Shown: piece after piece, positions 27,421 through 35,227 of the stretch
How the letters are laid out: each line of letters starts with the position of its first letter
How positions within the stretch are numbered: the stretch's first letter is position 1
Assembly (NCBI RefSeq): GCF_004345605.1
Contig: NZ_SLVY01000015.1
Coordinates: forward strand, 62,001-126,000
DNA from: Rhodococcus sp. SMB37
GTDB lineage: Bacteria; Actinomycetota; Actinomycetes; Mycobacteriales; Mycobacteriaceae
Direction of reading: 5' to 3'
Length of the DNA: 64,000 bases
Made by a program: the position numbers and the translations under genes
Notes under the pieces: model-generated
Told to the model about the DNA's origin: nothing
Databases searched by the model: none
What the model saw: the letters and a program-made list of their open reading frames with translations, nothing else

Positions 27421-28517
27421 CCATCGCCCTGATCCGGCAGCGTCTGCAGGACTACGCGCCGCTGGGCAACGTGGCGCTCTCCCGCAAGGAGGGGTGGCGC
27501 GAGTTCGCCGACGCCCCTTCCCTGGTCGCGCCGCAGGTGCTGACCCACACGCAACTGCGCGCGCTCAGCGCGGACGATGCCGAGGTCTACAACCATTTCC
27601 GGCAGCTGTGGCACGCGAACCTGGGCCCGATCCGGACCCCACAACTGACCGCGCTGCACGAGCAGCTCTCGACCGTGGTCGACAGCAACCTCCAGTTCGG
27701 CGACAAGGCCAAGGGCGCGGTCGCGATCGACGCGTACCCCGGCCTGGGCAAGACGACGTCGGTGTTGGCGTTCGCCAAGGCGTTCCACCGCCGTGAGATC
27801 CGGATCAAGGGCACCCACACCCGCGAGGGGCACCAGCGGTGGCCGGTGTGCCGGGTCGGGTTGACCGGCAACACCGGGCTCAAGGAGTTCAACCGGGCGA
27901 TGCTCGAGTTCTACGCCCACCCCGGGACCACCCGCGGCACCAGCGCCGACCTGTCCCGCCGCACCCTGGACTGTGTGACCTCCTGCGAGACACGGCTTTT
28001 GGTAATCGATGATCTGCATTTCCTGAGATTGCACGCCACCAGCGGGGTGGAGATCAGCAACCACTTCAAGTACGTCGCCAACGAGTTCCCGGTCACCGTG
28101 GTGTTCATCGGGGTCAAGCTCGCCGACCGTGGCCTGTTCGCCGAGGCGCAGACGGCGCGGCGCACCACGCTGGTGGGGATGCGGCCGTTCGTCATCGACA
28201 CCGACACCGGCCGCCGCGAGTGGCGGACGATGCTGTTGGCGATCGAGCAGGGGCTGGTGCTGGCCGAGAAATATCCCGGCATGCTCGCCGACGATCTGTC
28301 GGACTATCTGTTCGCCCGCAGTACCGGCCACATCGGGTCGCTGATGGTGCTGATCAACCGCGGCTGCCATCGCGCGGTCGCCGGCGGCCGGGAACGCCTC
28401 GATACCGGCGTGTTGGACGCAGTGAGCAACGACGAGGACGCCGAGACCGCGCGGCGAGAACTGCAGGCTGCGATCGAGGCGCGGCGCATCACCACCCGGC
28501 CGCCCCGCCGCCGATGA
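27417..28517 (+). CDS. tnsC: TnsC/TniB-type AAA+ ATPase
   Basis: A 366-residue AAA+ regulator. Walker A is AYPGLGKTTSVLAFAKAF (residue ~107) and Walker B is RLLVIDDLHFLRL (residue ~195). Arg and sensor segments lie in LVGMRPFVIDT and ARSTGHIGSLMVLINRGC. Size and layout are nearer to TniB than to the larger TnsC of Tn7. It links target selection (TniQ) to the transposase through ATP. GTG 27417 overlaps tnsB by GTGA, and the stop overlaps tniQ by ATGA. Confidence 0.92.
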   Translation: MTIALIRQRLQDYAPLGNVALSRKEGWREFADAPSLVAPQVLTHTQLRALSADDAEVYNHFRQLWHANLGPIRTPQLTALHEQLSTVVDSNLQFGDKAKGAVAIDAYPGLGKTTSVLAFAKAFHRREIRIKGTHTREGHQRWPVCRVGLTGNTGLKEFNRAMLEFYAHPGTTRGTSADLSRRTLDCVTSCETRLLVIDDLHFLRLHATSGVEISNHFKYVANEFPVTVVFIGVKLADRGLFAEAQTARRTTLVGMRPFVIDTDTGRREWRTMLLAIEQGLVLAEKYPGMLADDLSDYLFARSTGHIGSLMVLINRGCHRAVAGGRERLDTGVLDAVSNDEDAETARRELQAAIEARRITTRPPRRR

Positions 28518-30882
28518 CCGAGGTGCGGTCCCTGCCGATCCGGGTGGCCCCGCTGCCCGGAGAGGCGATCGATTCCTGGCTCGAGGCCATCGCGCACCGC
28601 ACCGGCACGACATTCGGTGACCTGGACACGGCCCTGCGCCCCGACGACAGCACTGCCGCAGACAGGGGTCGGCGCCCGAGCAGGTGGCCGATGCACCTGC
28701 GCCCGAACGACGTGGACACCATCGCCACGGCGGCGGACCTGCCCACTACCACCGTCGAGGCGATGACGCTGGCCCGCTACGACGGCATCGCCCTGTCGCT
28801 CGCCGACGGGAAGGGGCGATCCGCCGTGGGGTGGCCCTGGGGCCGCGGGCGCCGATCCCGGTACTGCCCGCACTGCCTGGCCGAGTCCGGCGGACGGTGG
28901 CACCTGCAGTGGCGGCTGGGGTGCGTGTTCGCCTGCCTCGACCACCACTGCCTGCTGGCGGACACCTGCCCGGACTGCGGAAGCTTCCAACGGCGTAGCC
29001 GTCCCCTCCGCGGACTGGTTCCGAGTCCGGGCCACTGCGCCCACCGGAGCGCGGACACCGCTCGCCCACCGGGGTTCGCCCGGTGCGGAGCAGACCTGAC
29101 CTCGGCGCCGGTACTGCGGCTGCGCCCGGATCACCCGGCGATACGGGCGCAGCACCGGGTGCTCGAGGCCCTCACCTGCGGCCAGGGCACGTTCGGGGTG
29201 TACGCCGACCACCCCCATCCGGCCCGCGCGGTGCTGGCCGATCTGCACGCCCTCGCCTCCCGCGTCCTCGCCTACGGCCCCGCCGAAGCGATCGCCGAGC
29301 GGGTTCCCGCCGACCTCGCCGACGCGCTCACCCGGATTCGGTCCTCCGCATCCGCCGTACCGGTACGAAGATCGGAGCTGTCGAGGGCCGGTGGGGCGAC
29401 CGCGCCGGCCGTCGCGGTGACCGCGACCGCGGCCGTGCTGGAGCGGCCCGACATCGCCGAAGCCGGCGAGGCGTTGCGGTGGCTGGTGCACGGCGGTCGG
29501 CGTCTGGGCCGGCAGGTCGACGCCGGAACCATCTGCGACTGGGGCAGCGACACCAGCACGACCTTGGCGGCCATCCAGCTCGCCGCGTTGCGGCCACTGT
29601 TCGTCCGCGCCGTCGATCAGCTGCGGTATCGCAGCGCCGCCGCGGTTCCGAGCTACCCGTCGGCAAGCGCCACCGCCGTGGACGACGCCGCCCGCCGCAT
29701 CCCGTCCCTGCTGTGGCCGCAATGGTCGCTGCAGTGCACGGTGCCGCCGTGCAGCTCGACGCAGGTCCGACCGGCCCTGTCGGCGGCGCTGATGCTGGTG
29801 GGCACCACCCTGACCGTCGGCGAGGCCGCCGACCGCCTGGGATCTGCGGTCCGAGCGGGCGGAATCACCCGCACGCTGGCCTCCCTGCGGAACTCTCCAC
29901 ACTGGGGCGACACCCTGACCGCGCTGACCCGACTGGCGGACCACCTGGGCACCGAGGCGCCCCCGATCGACTACGACCGGCGCCGCCGCCTGGACTACCG
30001 AGCCCTGCTGCCCGACGCACTCTGGGACGAGATCTGCCGCCGAACCGGCACACCGCCCGGCGCCGGCCAGAAGGTAGACCTCGTCCGCTGCCTGCTATTC
30101 GAACGACTCAGCGGGCTCCCCGCGTCCCGGTCCCGTTCCTCGCGGCCGGTTACGACGTCCGCGCGAGATTGTCCGAGTTCCCGCGCGAACTCACCCCCGC
30201 ACTGGCCGCGCTGCTCGACGAGGCGGCCCGCGGGTTCCTCGACGACCAGGGACTCGGCGCAGAACCGGTGTCGTGGCATCCCCCACCGCATCTGCTCGAC
30301 GGGCTCGGTCTGCCCGGCCCCGATCCCGCCGCAGTGAACCTCGTCGACCTGCATGGTCTGACTCGCCGCGACCACATCGCGCTCTCGGAGATCGCGCGGC
30401 AACTGGGCACCACCGTCGAGGTGATCCGCTATCTCCTCGAACACCACCCCGCTCCCGCATCGTCCACTGTCGCACAGCGGTCCGGGCGACGCGCCGCCCG
30501 GCACACGGCCGAGGAAGCGATGAGTCGTTCGCAGTTCATCGACCTGTATGTCGTGCAGCGCCGCACCCTCGCCGACATCGGCGCGCTGCTCGGCGTCAGC
30601 AGGAAGGCGGCGGGTCGACTGGCCCGGCAGCACGGCATCACACCCCACACCGGTGGGCCCCCGGTCGATCCGGCCTGGCTCTACGACCAGTACGTCACAC
30701 CCCACACCCGTGGACCCCCGATCGATCCGGAGTGGTTCCACGACCAGTACGTCAATCAGCGGCGAACCTTGCGGGAACTGGGACACGAGGTGGGCCGCGA
30801 TGTCTCCCGGATGAGCCGGATCGCGAAAAGGTACGGCATCCCGATACGTACACCGAGCGAGGCGTGCCGTAGGCACAACTGA
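28514..30882 (+). CDS. tniQ: TniQ/TnsD-type target selector, interrupted by a -1 frameshift
   Basis: The N-terminal TniQ domain is clear: SLPIRVAPLPGEAIDSWLEA, then a zinc-binding block with CPHC (~residue 118), CLDHHC and CPDCG. In the first frame the protein becomes nonsense near 30120 and stops at 30337. The minus-one frame from about 30118 continues with family-like sequence (VPVPFLAAGYDVRARLSEF) and two HTH-type segments to a stop at 30882. The break lies in CTCCCCGCG; one extra C would join the parts into about 789 residues. The gene is therefore a recent mutant, a programmed -1 frameshift, or a sequencing error. The C-terminus has a 19-residue tandem repeat. Confidence 0.85.
30638..30751 (+). 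repeat. 57-bp tandem duplication inside tniQ
   Basis: Two adjacent 57-bp units (30638-30694, 30695-30751) differ at a few positions. Each codes for 19 residues (TPHTGGPPVDPAWLYDQYV and TPHTRGPPIDPEWFHDQYV). The length is a multiple of three, so the frame is kept. Confidence 0.85.
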
Positions 30883-31445
30883 GCGAGGCACACCGATGGG
30901 CAACTTCCGTCGATCGTGACGCACGGACCGGGTCTTCGAACTACACGGAAATCACCGGGCATGCCCCCAGCCGCCGAGCACCCCCGGCCCGCAGCATGGG
31001 CACCCGATCCCGCTGGACGATAAGCGAAATTCGACGAAGGCAGGGATCGACCCCTACCGGGACCATCGATACCTCTCGCATCAGGCCGGCACTCCCGCGG
31101 AATTTGCCGGGATCATGGGCAGAGGCGCCGGCATCCATCAGTTCCTCGTCACACTGAAGGTGCCGACCATCACGATCATCCCCGCCACTGATGCGGGCCA
31201 TCTCAGCAGCACTGAACCTGACGCTCCCCACACTCGGGGTCGTCATCCAGCGAGACGGTCAACAGACGGTTGCTGGCGACTCGCCGGGATAGCTCAACGG
31301 AACCAAGACCTTAAAGAATCAAAGCAGATTTCTAACAAGCTAACTTTCTATCGACATTTGTGCGGGCATCCGAGGCGCGTGCGATCAGTGCTGTGCCCCG
31401 ATTTTCTCAAGGACTACTAGAGCGGACCCTCTACACGACACCCGA
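30883..31445. other. Transposon interior with no supported gene
   Basis: About 560 bp between tniQ and the cargo genes. Composition falls in steps, with an A/T-rich stretch near 31300-31360. Short frames exist on both strands but none has a ribosome site or recognisable sequence. It may hold decayed cargo or the 3' region of the convergent operons. Confidence 0.5.
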
Positions 31446-32078
31446 TCACCCTATCGTCGCAATGTCGAGAACAAGGCTCGATGGATGGTCCAGTACCTTC
31501 GCACGGAAGGGTGGCCTGTCGCCTTGCACCCCGATGAACGACTGAGTAATTCCACCGACCACAGACTGAACGATTCCGCCCGCGCCTGCGCTCGGTCTCA
31601 AATACAGACGAGACACAATTGCGGCGTCCGGTTCCACAAGCGGGTTCGATACGCCATACGAGACTGCCTGTTCATCCACTTCGATGGAAGTACCCATCAT
31701 GTCGACTTGAATAATGGAAGGAGAATTTATCTCTAACGGAAAACCGCCTCCAAACGGAACCGCCTCACTGACGTACTCGGCCTTCCATGCGATGGTACCG
31801 ACGCCATCGAACTCATACACGATGCGGTCAAATTCGGGATTCGTCTCGATCCGAATATCCACCACGATCGGCCCTGAGGCTTGGGGCGGTGAGCCCTCAT
31901 CCCGGGGAATTGAATTCTCCTCGGTCGGTGGCGTCGATGGAGGGGTCCCCACTTCTATTTGGCCAGTCTGGGTATCGGCAGAATTCGAAGGGGCTTCCGA
32001 TCCTGGAACATTATCATTCCCGCACCCGAAAGACGTCATAAATACCGCTGCTGTGATTCCCAATAATCTCAGCGACAT
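31446..32078 (-). CDS. Secreted lipoprotein with AMIN-like domain (transposon cargo)
   Basis: A 210-residue protein with a signal peptide (LLGITAAVFMTSFGC) and a likely lipidated Cys19, then a Thr/Pro/Glu-rich linker to about residue 65. The C-terminal domain GPIVVDIRIETNPEFDRIVYEF to FRAKVLDHPSSLVLDI has the beta-rich pattern of AMIN-like domains, which in other bacteria bind the cell wall. ATG 32078 is used because it puts the signal peptide at the N-terminus. GC is clearly lower than in the chromosome, which suggests foreign origin. The role within the transposon is unknown. Confidence 0.72.
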   Translation of the reverse strand: MSLRLLGITAAVFMTSFGCGNDNVPGSEAPSNSADTQTGQIEVGTPPSTPPTEENSIPRDEGSPPQASGPIVVDIRIETNPEFDRIVYEFDGVGTIAWKAEYVSEAVPFGGGFPLEINSPSIIQVDMMGTSIEVDEQAVSYGVSNPLVEPDAAIVSRLYLRPSAGAGGIVQSVVGGITQSFIGVQGDRPPFRAKVLDHPSSLVLDIATIG

Positions 32079-32130
32079 CGCCGATGCCTGCAATAGAAAC
32101 CTACTCTCAGCCTGTCGATTCAAATACCAA

Positions 32131-32502
32131 TCATTCGCAGAGCCAACACCATCCGACAGTTTGCGCATCGAATCCCAGGTCCGGATTAGACGACAAGCCC
32201 CATACTGTACGCAAGGATCCTGAGCAATTTCCTGACCAGAAATCGATGGGTCCAACGTTATTAACTACCGAGCGGACAGAAATGACAGTTGGGCCACAAT
32301 ACGCCTGTGCGTTGACGGTGAAATCTCGGCGTGCGCCCGTGTAATTTGGCCCAGACCACGTGCATATCGTAGCGATTCCGCACGCTGGAGGTTGAGCATT
32401 GGCCGGCGCACCCAATGGTGAGACAGCACTTGCTGCCGCGAATCCAAACATCAAGGCGGCGACTCCGGCGAACCGTTTGACGGACTTGGATAGATGATTC
32501 AT
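32131..32502 (-). CDS. Small secreted cysteine-rich protein, peptidase inhibitor I36-like (transposon cargo)
   Basis: A 123-residue protein. The signal peptide likely ends APANA (cleavage after residue 36). The mature part has six cysteines, enough for three disulfides, and the segment ICTWSGPNYTGARRDFTV resembles the beta/gamma-crystallin-like fold of I36 inhibitors. GGTGGGGTGG lies before the ATG. It is 52 bp upstream of the lipoprotein gene on the same strand, so the two are probably cotranscribed. The inhibitor assignment is by pattern only. Confidence 0.65.
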   Translation of the reverse strand: MNHLSKSVKRFAGVAALMFGFAAASAVSPLGAPANAQPPACGIATICTWSGPNYTGARRDFTVNAQAYCGPTVISVRSVVNNVGPIDFWSGNCSGSLRTVWGLSSNPDLGFDAQTVGWCWLCE

Positions 32503-32530
32503 TCAACCCACCCCACCTAGTTGTTATGAC

Positions 32531-32550
32531 CTGCGGATAATAATCCGCAG
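32531..32550. promoter_or_regulatory. Inverted repeat upstream of the cargo operon
   Basis: CTGCGGAT-AATA-ATCCGCAG has perfect 8-bp arms around a 4-nt centre. It ends 29 bp before the start of the I36-like gene, at the place of an operator or a 5' leader hairpin. Confidence 0.55.
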
Positions 32551-32984
32551 TTGAAGTGATGCTACTGAGAGATATGCGATTGAGTCGGTCATTTCGGGCA
32601 GGTAGCCTCGTCAAAACGTAGCAGGGTGCTGGTAGTGGCGGCGACAGAATCGGCGGATTACCAGGCCAGGCCTTCGCAGCCACCGCCGACGCGGATCCAC
32701 GTCTGACTGCGCTGACCTGCATACTCGCCCAATACCCCACCCTACTTACCCGGCATCCTCACATCGATCGGTCGATCGCCATCACCGTGGGGAACCGCCG
32801 CAGCATCATTCATTCTCGGCTTCAGAGCGCTACGAGACTTGTCGATCCAGGCCCGCCCAACCGCGAGAAATCGCGTTCCTGTTCCCTGTCATCATCGACG
32901 GGACGATCCTGCAAGCGAAGATGGGTGTGGTCACCCGCCGACACGACCGCCGGGCACGCGCGCTTCGAAATGTTCCTGAAGAAA

Positions 32985-33027
32985 TGCCATAGCATTGAGA
33001 CAAATCGCGGAGGCCACACCATGAGAC
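32985..33027. promoter_or_regulatory. Candidate TnsB-binding repeats, right end
   Basis: Read on the minus strand, GTCTCATGGTGTGGCC (33027-33012) and GTCTCAATGCTATGGCA (33001-32985) share the GTCTCA...TGGC pattern of the left-end units. Spacing varies by one or two bases, so the assignment is tentative. Confidence 0.4.
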
Positions 33028-33073
33028 AACGGGCGAACGTGCAGATCGCAGCGTCCCGAAATGTCACCGGCCG

Positions 33074-33085
33074 CGAGACCCTACA
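33074..33085 (-). repeat. Terminal inverted repeat, right end
   Basis: CGAGACCCTACA on the plus strand, the exact reverse complement of 24354-24365. Confidence 0.92.
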
Positions 33086-33090
33086 GGTGA
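33086..33090. repeat. Target-site duplication, right copy (ggtga)
   Basis: GGTGA directly after the ACA terminus, identical to 24349-24353. Confidence 0.92.
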
Positions 33091-33400
33091 CGTCGGCAGG
33101 CGCATCTGCAATCGGGTCGTGCACGGCGGGTCGGGACGGCTGTGTCGACGGTGCGAATACGACGCGCGCGAAAGCGATGTCCTCGCGGATCATCTCCGCG
33201 ATACGCGACAGGTTCGAGTGTCGGCCGACACGGTGGTGCCGGGCACCGTACGTCCGGTCTCCGGAGTGCCGAGGGCTGCGTGACGCGGTCAGGGTCCTGT
33301 CGAGCATGCGCTGTGCTGCGGCGCGTTCACCGTCACCGGTGCCGGGGTGGTCGATCAGCGCCCGCAGACGCATGATCCGAAGGGTCACGTTGCCTGCCAT
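33086..33400 (-). pseudogene. 5' half of a gene interrupted by the Tn7-like transposon
   Basis: The first 105 codons of a hypothetical gene on the minus strand, starting at ATG 33400 and ending in HDPIADAPADVT at the transposon. Motifs include LRALIDHPGTGDGERAAAQR and DRTYGARHHRVGRHSNLSRI. The frame continues into the transposon only as artefact. Together with the 24121-24353 fragment it makes a 180-residue protein without any stop or shift. No named family is recognised. The original gene's loss is evidently tolerated. Confidence 0.85.
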
Positions 33401-33476
33401 GCACGCACACTAGCGCTTTCCGTCGATGGCCCATAGACGTACCACCCGCACAACGGACGAGAAGTGGGTTGCGACA

Positions 33477-33980
33477 ATGGCTGCCATGAGCAGTTCCAGC
33501 GGGGCGGACGGCACCGGCGTCAGGTCGTGGTTCGTCGAACGATTCGCCGACTACTGGCAGACGGGTGGAGCATCGAGGATCGAAGGGCGCATCGCGGGTT
33601 ACCTGCTCGTCGACGAATCGGGCGGGGTGAGCGCCGACGAGCTCGCCCGCGTTCTGGGCACGAGCCGGGGTTCGGTATCGACCTACACTCGCCGACTCGT
33701 CGCCCGCGGGTTCGTGCAGCGGGTCCGGCGTGCGGGGGAGCGTGCCCACTATTTCGTCATGGCCGACGATGTATGGGGCGGCTTTCTCGACATCGAGGAG
33801 GAGTACTTGCGTAGCCAACGGGCCCTCGCCGAGGAAGCACTCGCGCGGGTGGACCCGGAATCGGCAGCGCATGTCCGGGTCGAGAACATGCGCGACTACA
33901 TGGGCTGGCTGCTGGACAACCGGAAACTCGGCGCCGAGTGGAAGCGGTTCAAGACCGCACGCGACGACGAACGAGGGTGA
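33477..33980 (+). CDS. GbsR/MarR-type transcriptional regulator
   Basis: About 167 residues. The winged helix is RIAGYLLVDESGGVSADELARVL, then GTSRGSVSTYTRRLVARGFVQ and the wing RRAGERAHYFVM. A long amphipathic region follows for dimerisation. This is the GbsR-like branch of MarR proteins, often linked to osmolyte or transport genes. ATGs at 33477 and 33486 are both possible. It ends convergently with the binding-protein gene 46 bp away, so its target is not obvious from position. Confidence 0.82.
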   Translation: MAAMSSSSGADGTGVRSWFVERFADYWQTGGASRIEGRIAGYLLVDESGGVSADELARVLGTSRGSVSTYTRRLVARGFVQRVRRAGERAHYFVMADDVWGGFLDIEEEYLRSQRALAEEALARVDPESAAHVRVENMRDYMGWLLDNRKLGAEWKRFKTARDDERG

Positions 33981-34026
33981 GGGCGGACACTCGTCCGCCC
34001 CCACCCTCTCGGTGTGTGCCCGCCGT

Positions 34027-35061
34027 TTACCGATCGAGCTTCGAGATCGCTTCGTCGATCATCGGGACATAGCGGTCGAGCGCCCACGGCACCGTGAGCG
34101 GGTTGATGATCGACGACCCGGTGACGAACGGCTGCTCTTCGGGAGCCACGATCGAACCCCGCGAGATCGCCGGGATCTGCTGGTAGACCGGCTGTGCCTC
34201 GATCTCGGCGCGATTGGCGGGATCGCTGTAGAAGGTGAAGATCAGGTCGGAGTCGGCGAGTAGATGCGCGTTCTCGAGTCCGATGACCGACGAGTCGGTG
34301 CCCTCGGTCTCCTCGAGGGTGTCGACGACCGGGTCGACGGTGAGTCCGAGTCCGCGGACCATCGCGACACGCTGCTCGTTCGCGAGGAACACGCCGAGGG
34401 TCGCGGGGCCGGTGTTGTAGATGTACGAGAAACTCACGTCCTGGTATTCAGGATGCTCGGCGGCCGCATTCGCGAAAGTGTCGTCGATCTCGGTGATGAG
34501 ATCGAGGGCCTCGTCGTGCTTGCCCATCGCGGTGCCGATCGTCTCGATCTGCTGCTGCCAGGTGATGGTCCACGGCAGTTCCGGGTAGGCGACGGTCGGC
34601 GCGATTCCTTCGAGCATGTCGTACTGCTCTTGGGTGACTCCGGACCACGGAGCGAGGATCAGATCGGGTTCCAGCGTCGCGATCGCTTCGATATCGACCT
34701 CGGTTCCACCGGTGAACTGGGCGGGCAGTTCTTCGCCGCGCTCGGTGAGTTCTTCGTGGATCCACGGCAGATAGCCGGTCTCGTCGCTGCCCCATGAGTA
34801 CTCTTCGATGCCCACCGGAACAGTGCCGAGTGCGATCACGGTCTCCGCGGATCCCATTCCGAGCGTGACGATGCGTTCGGGTTCCTCGGTGATCTCGGCG
34901 GTGCCCAGGGCATGCTCGATGGTCACCGGCTCGAAGTCGCCGGACGCGGCGGTGTCGGATCCGCTGTCACTGCTCGAACATGCCCCGAGCAGGAGCGCAC
35001 CGGCCGCGACCATCGCGATGAGCTGGGGCCGGCGCAGGGCACGGCCGAGTCTGTTGTGCAT
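34027..35061 (-). CDS. Siderophore-type ABC transporter substrate-binding lipoprotein
   Basis: A 344-residue FepB/FecB-like binding protein. The signal peptide ends LLLGAC with Cys28 as lipidated residue. The core has PERIVTLGMGSAETVIALGTVPVG, DIEAIATLEPDLILAPW, GIAPTVAYPELPW and a C-terminal SSIINPLTVPWALDRYVP. ATG 35061 is chosen because AAAGG precedes it and the signal peptide then starts correctly. It is divergent from two ABC genes with an IdeR-like box between them. It probably captures a ferric siderophore. Confidence 0.88.
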   Translation of the reverse strand: MHNRLGRALRRPQLIAMVAAGALLLGACSSSDSGSDTAASGDFEPVTIEHALGTAEITEEPERIVTLGMGSAETVIALGTVPVGIEEYSWGSDETGYLPWIHEELTERGEELPAQFTGGTEVDIEAIATLEPDLILAPWSGVTQEQYDMLEGIAPTVAYPELPWTITWQQQIETIGTAMGKHDEALDLITEIDDTFANAAAEHPEYQDVSFSYIYNTGPATLGVFLANEQRVAMVRGLGLTVDPVVDTLEETEGTDSSVIGLENAHLLADSDLIFTFYSDPANRAEIEAQPVYQQIPAISRGSIVAPEEQPFVTGSSIINPLTVPWALDRYVPMIDEAISKLDR

Positions 35062-35113
35062 GGATGCCTTTCGACGGGGCGGGGCGAGGGGACGTCCCAA
35101 CCGAACTGTTGGG

Positions 35114-35132
35114 TCAGCCTAGCCTTACCTGG
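35114..35132. promoter_or_regulatory. IdeR/DtxR-like iron box
   Basis: TCAGCCTAGCCTTACCTGG, read on the minus strand, matches the IdeR/DtxR consensus TTAGGTTAGGCTAACCTAA at 13 of 19 positions by eye, including the central AGGCTA. It lies between the divergent binding-protein and ABC genes and could repress both when iron is plentiful. Confidence 0.6.
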
Positions 35133-35227
35133 GCACTGGTTTCAAAAATTCTGAAACTTCTGGCGGTGGAAGAATCCTCGGTGTCGCCGTCACCTAGGGT
35201 GAACCCCGGCGGAAACGGGAGGTGCCG

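Larger units (their letters stand above)
24354..33085 (+). mobile_element. Complete Tn7-like transposon, 8,732 bp
   Basis: The element starts TGTAGGGTCTCG at 24354 and ends CGAGACCCTACA at 33085, a perfect 12-bp terminal inverted repeat of the TGT...ACA type. It is flanked by 5-bp direct repeats ggtga. Inside are tnsA, tnsB, tnsC and tniQ, all on the plus strand with 4-bp overlaps, then a lower-GC stretch with two minus-strand secreted-protein genes. The insertion splits a minus-strand gene after codon 105. Intact duplication and intact flanking reading frame point to a recent insertion. No cas, tnsE or integrase genes are present. The tniQ frameshift may have left it unable to choose targets. 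Confidence 0.93.
32503..33085. other. Cargo promoter region and right transposon end, no supported gene
   Basis: About 580 bp without a real gene. It contains a 20-bp inverted repeat near the cargo start and, towards 33085, candidate TnsB-binding repeats and the terminal repeat. A minus-strand frame that enters from the interrupted host gene at 33086 runs through it to 32822. That is read-through into transposon DNA, not a gene. Confidence 0.6.

Noticed and set aside
30941-31420. Small frames on both strands in the tniQ-cargo gap
   Set aside because: No ribosome site, family motif or coding character; composition changes through them.
24354-33085. CRISPR-associated (CAST) transposon
   Set aside because: No cas gene, repeat array or short-form TniQ-Cas arrangement was seen between the mapped ends.
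32822-33400. A 192-residue minus-strand gene
   Set aside because: Only the first 105 codons are host sequence; the rest is read-through into the transposon's right end.
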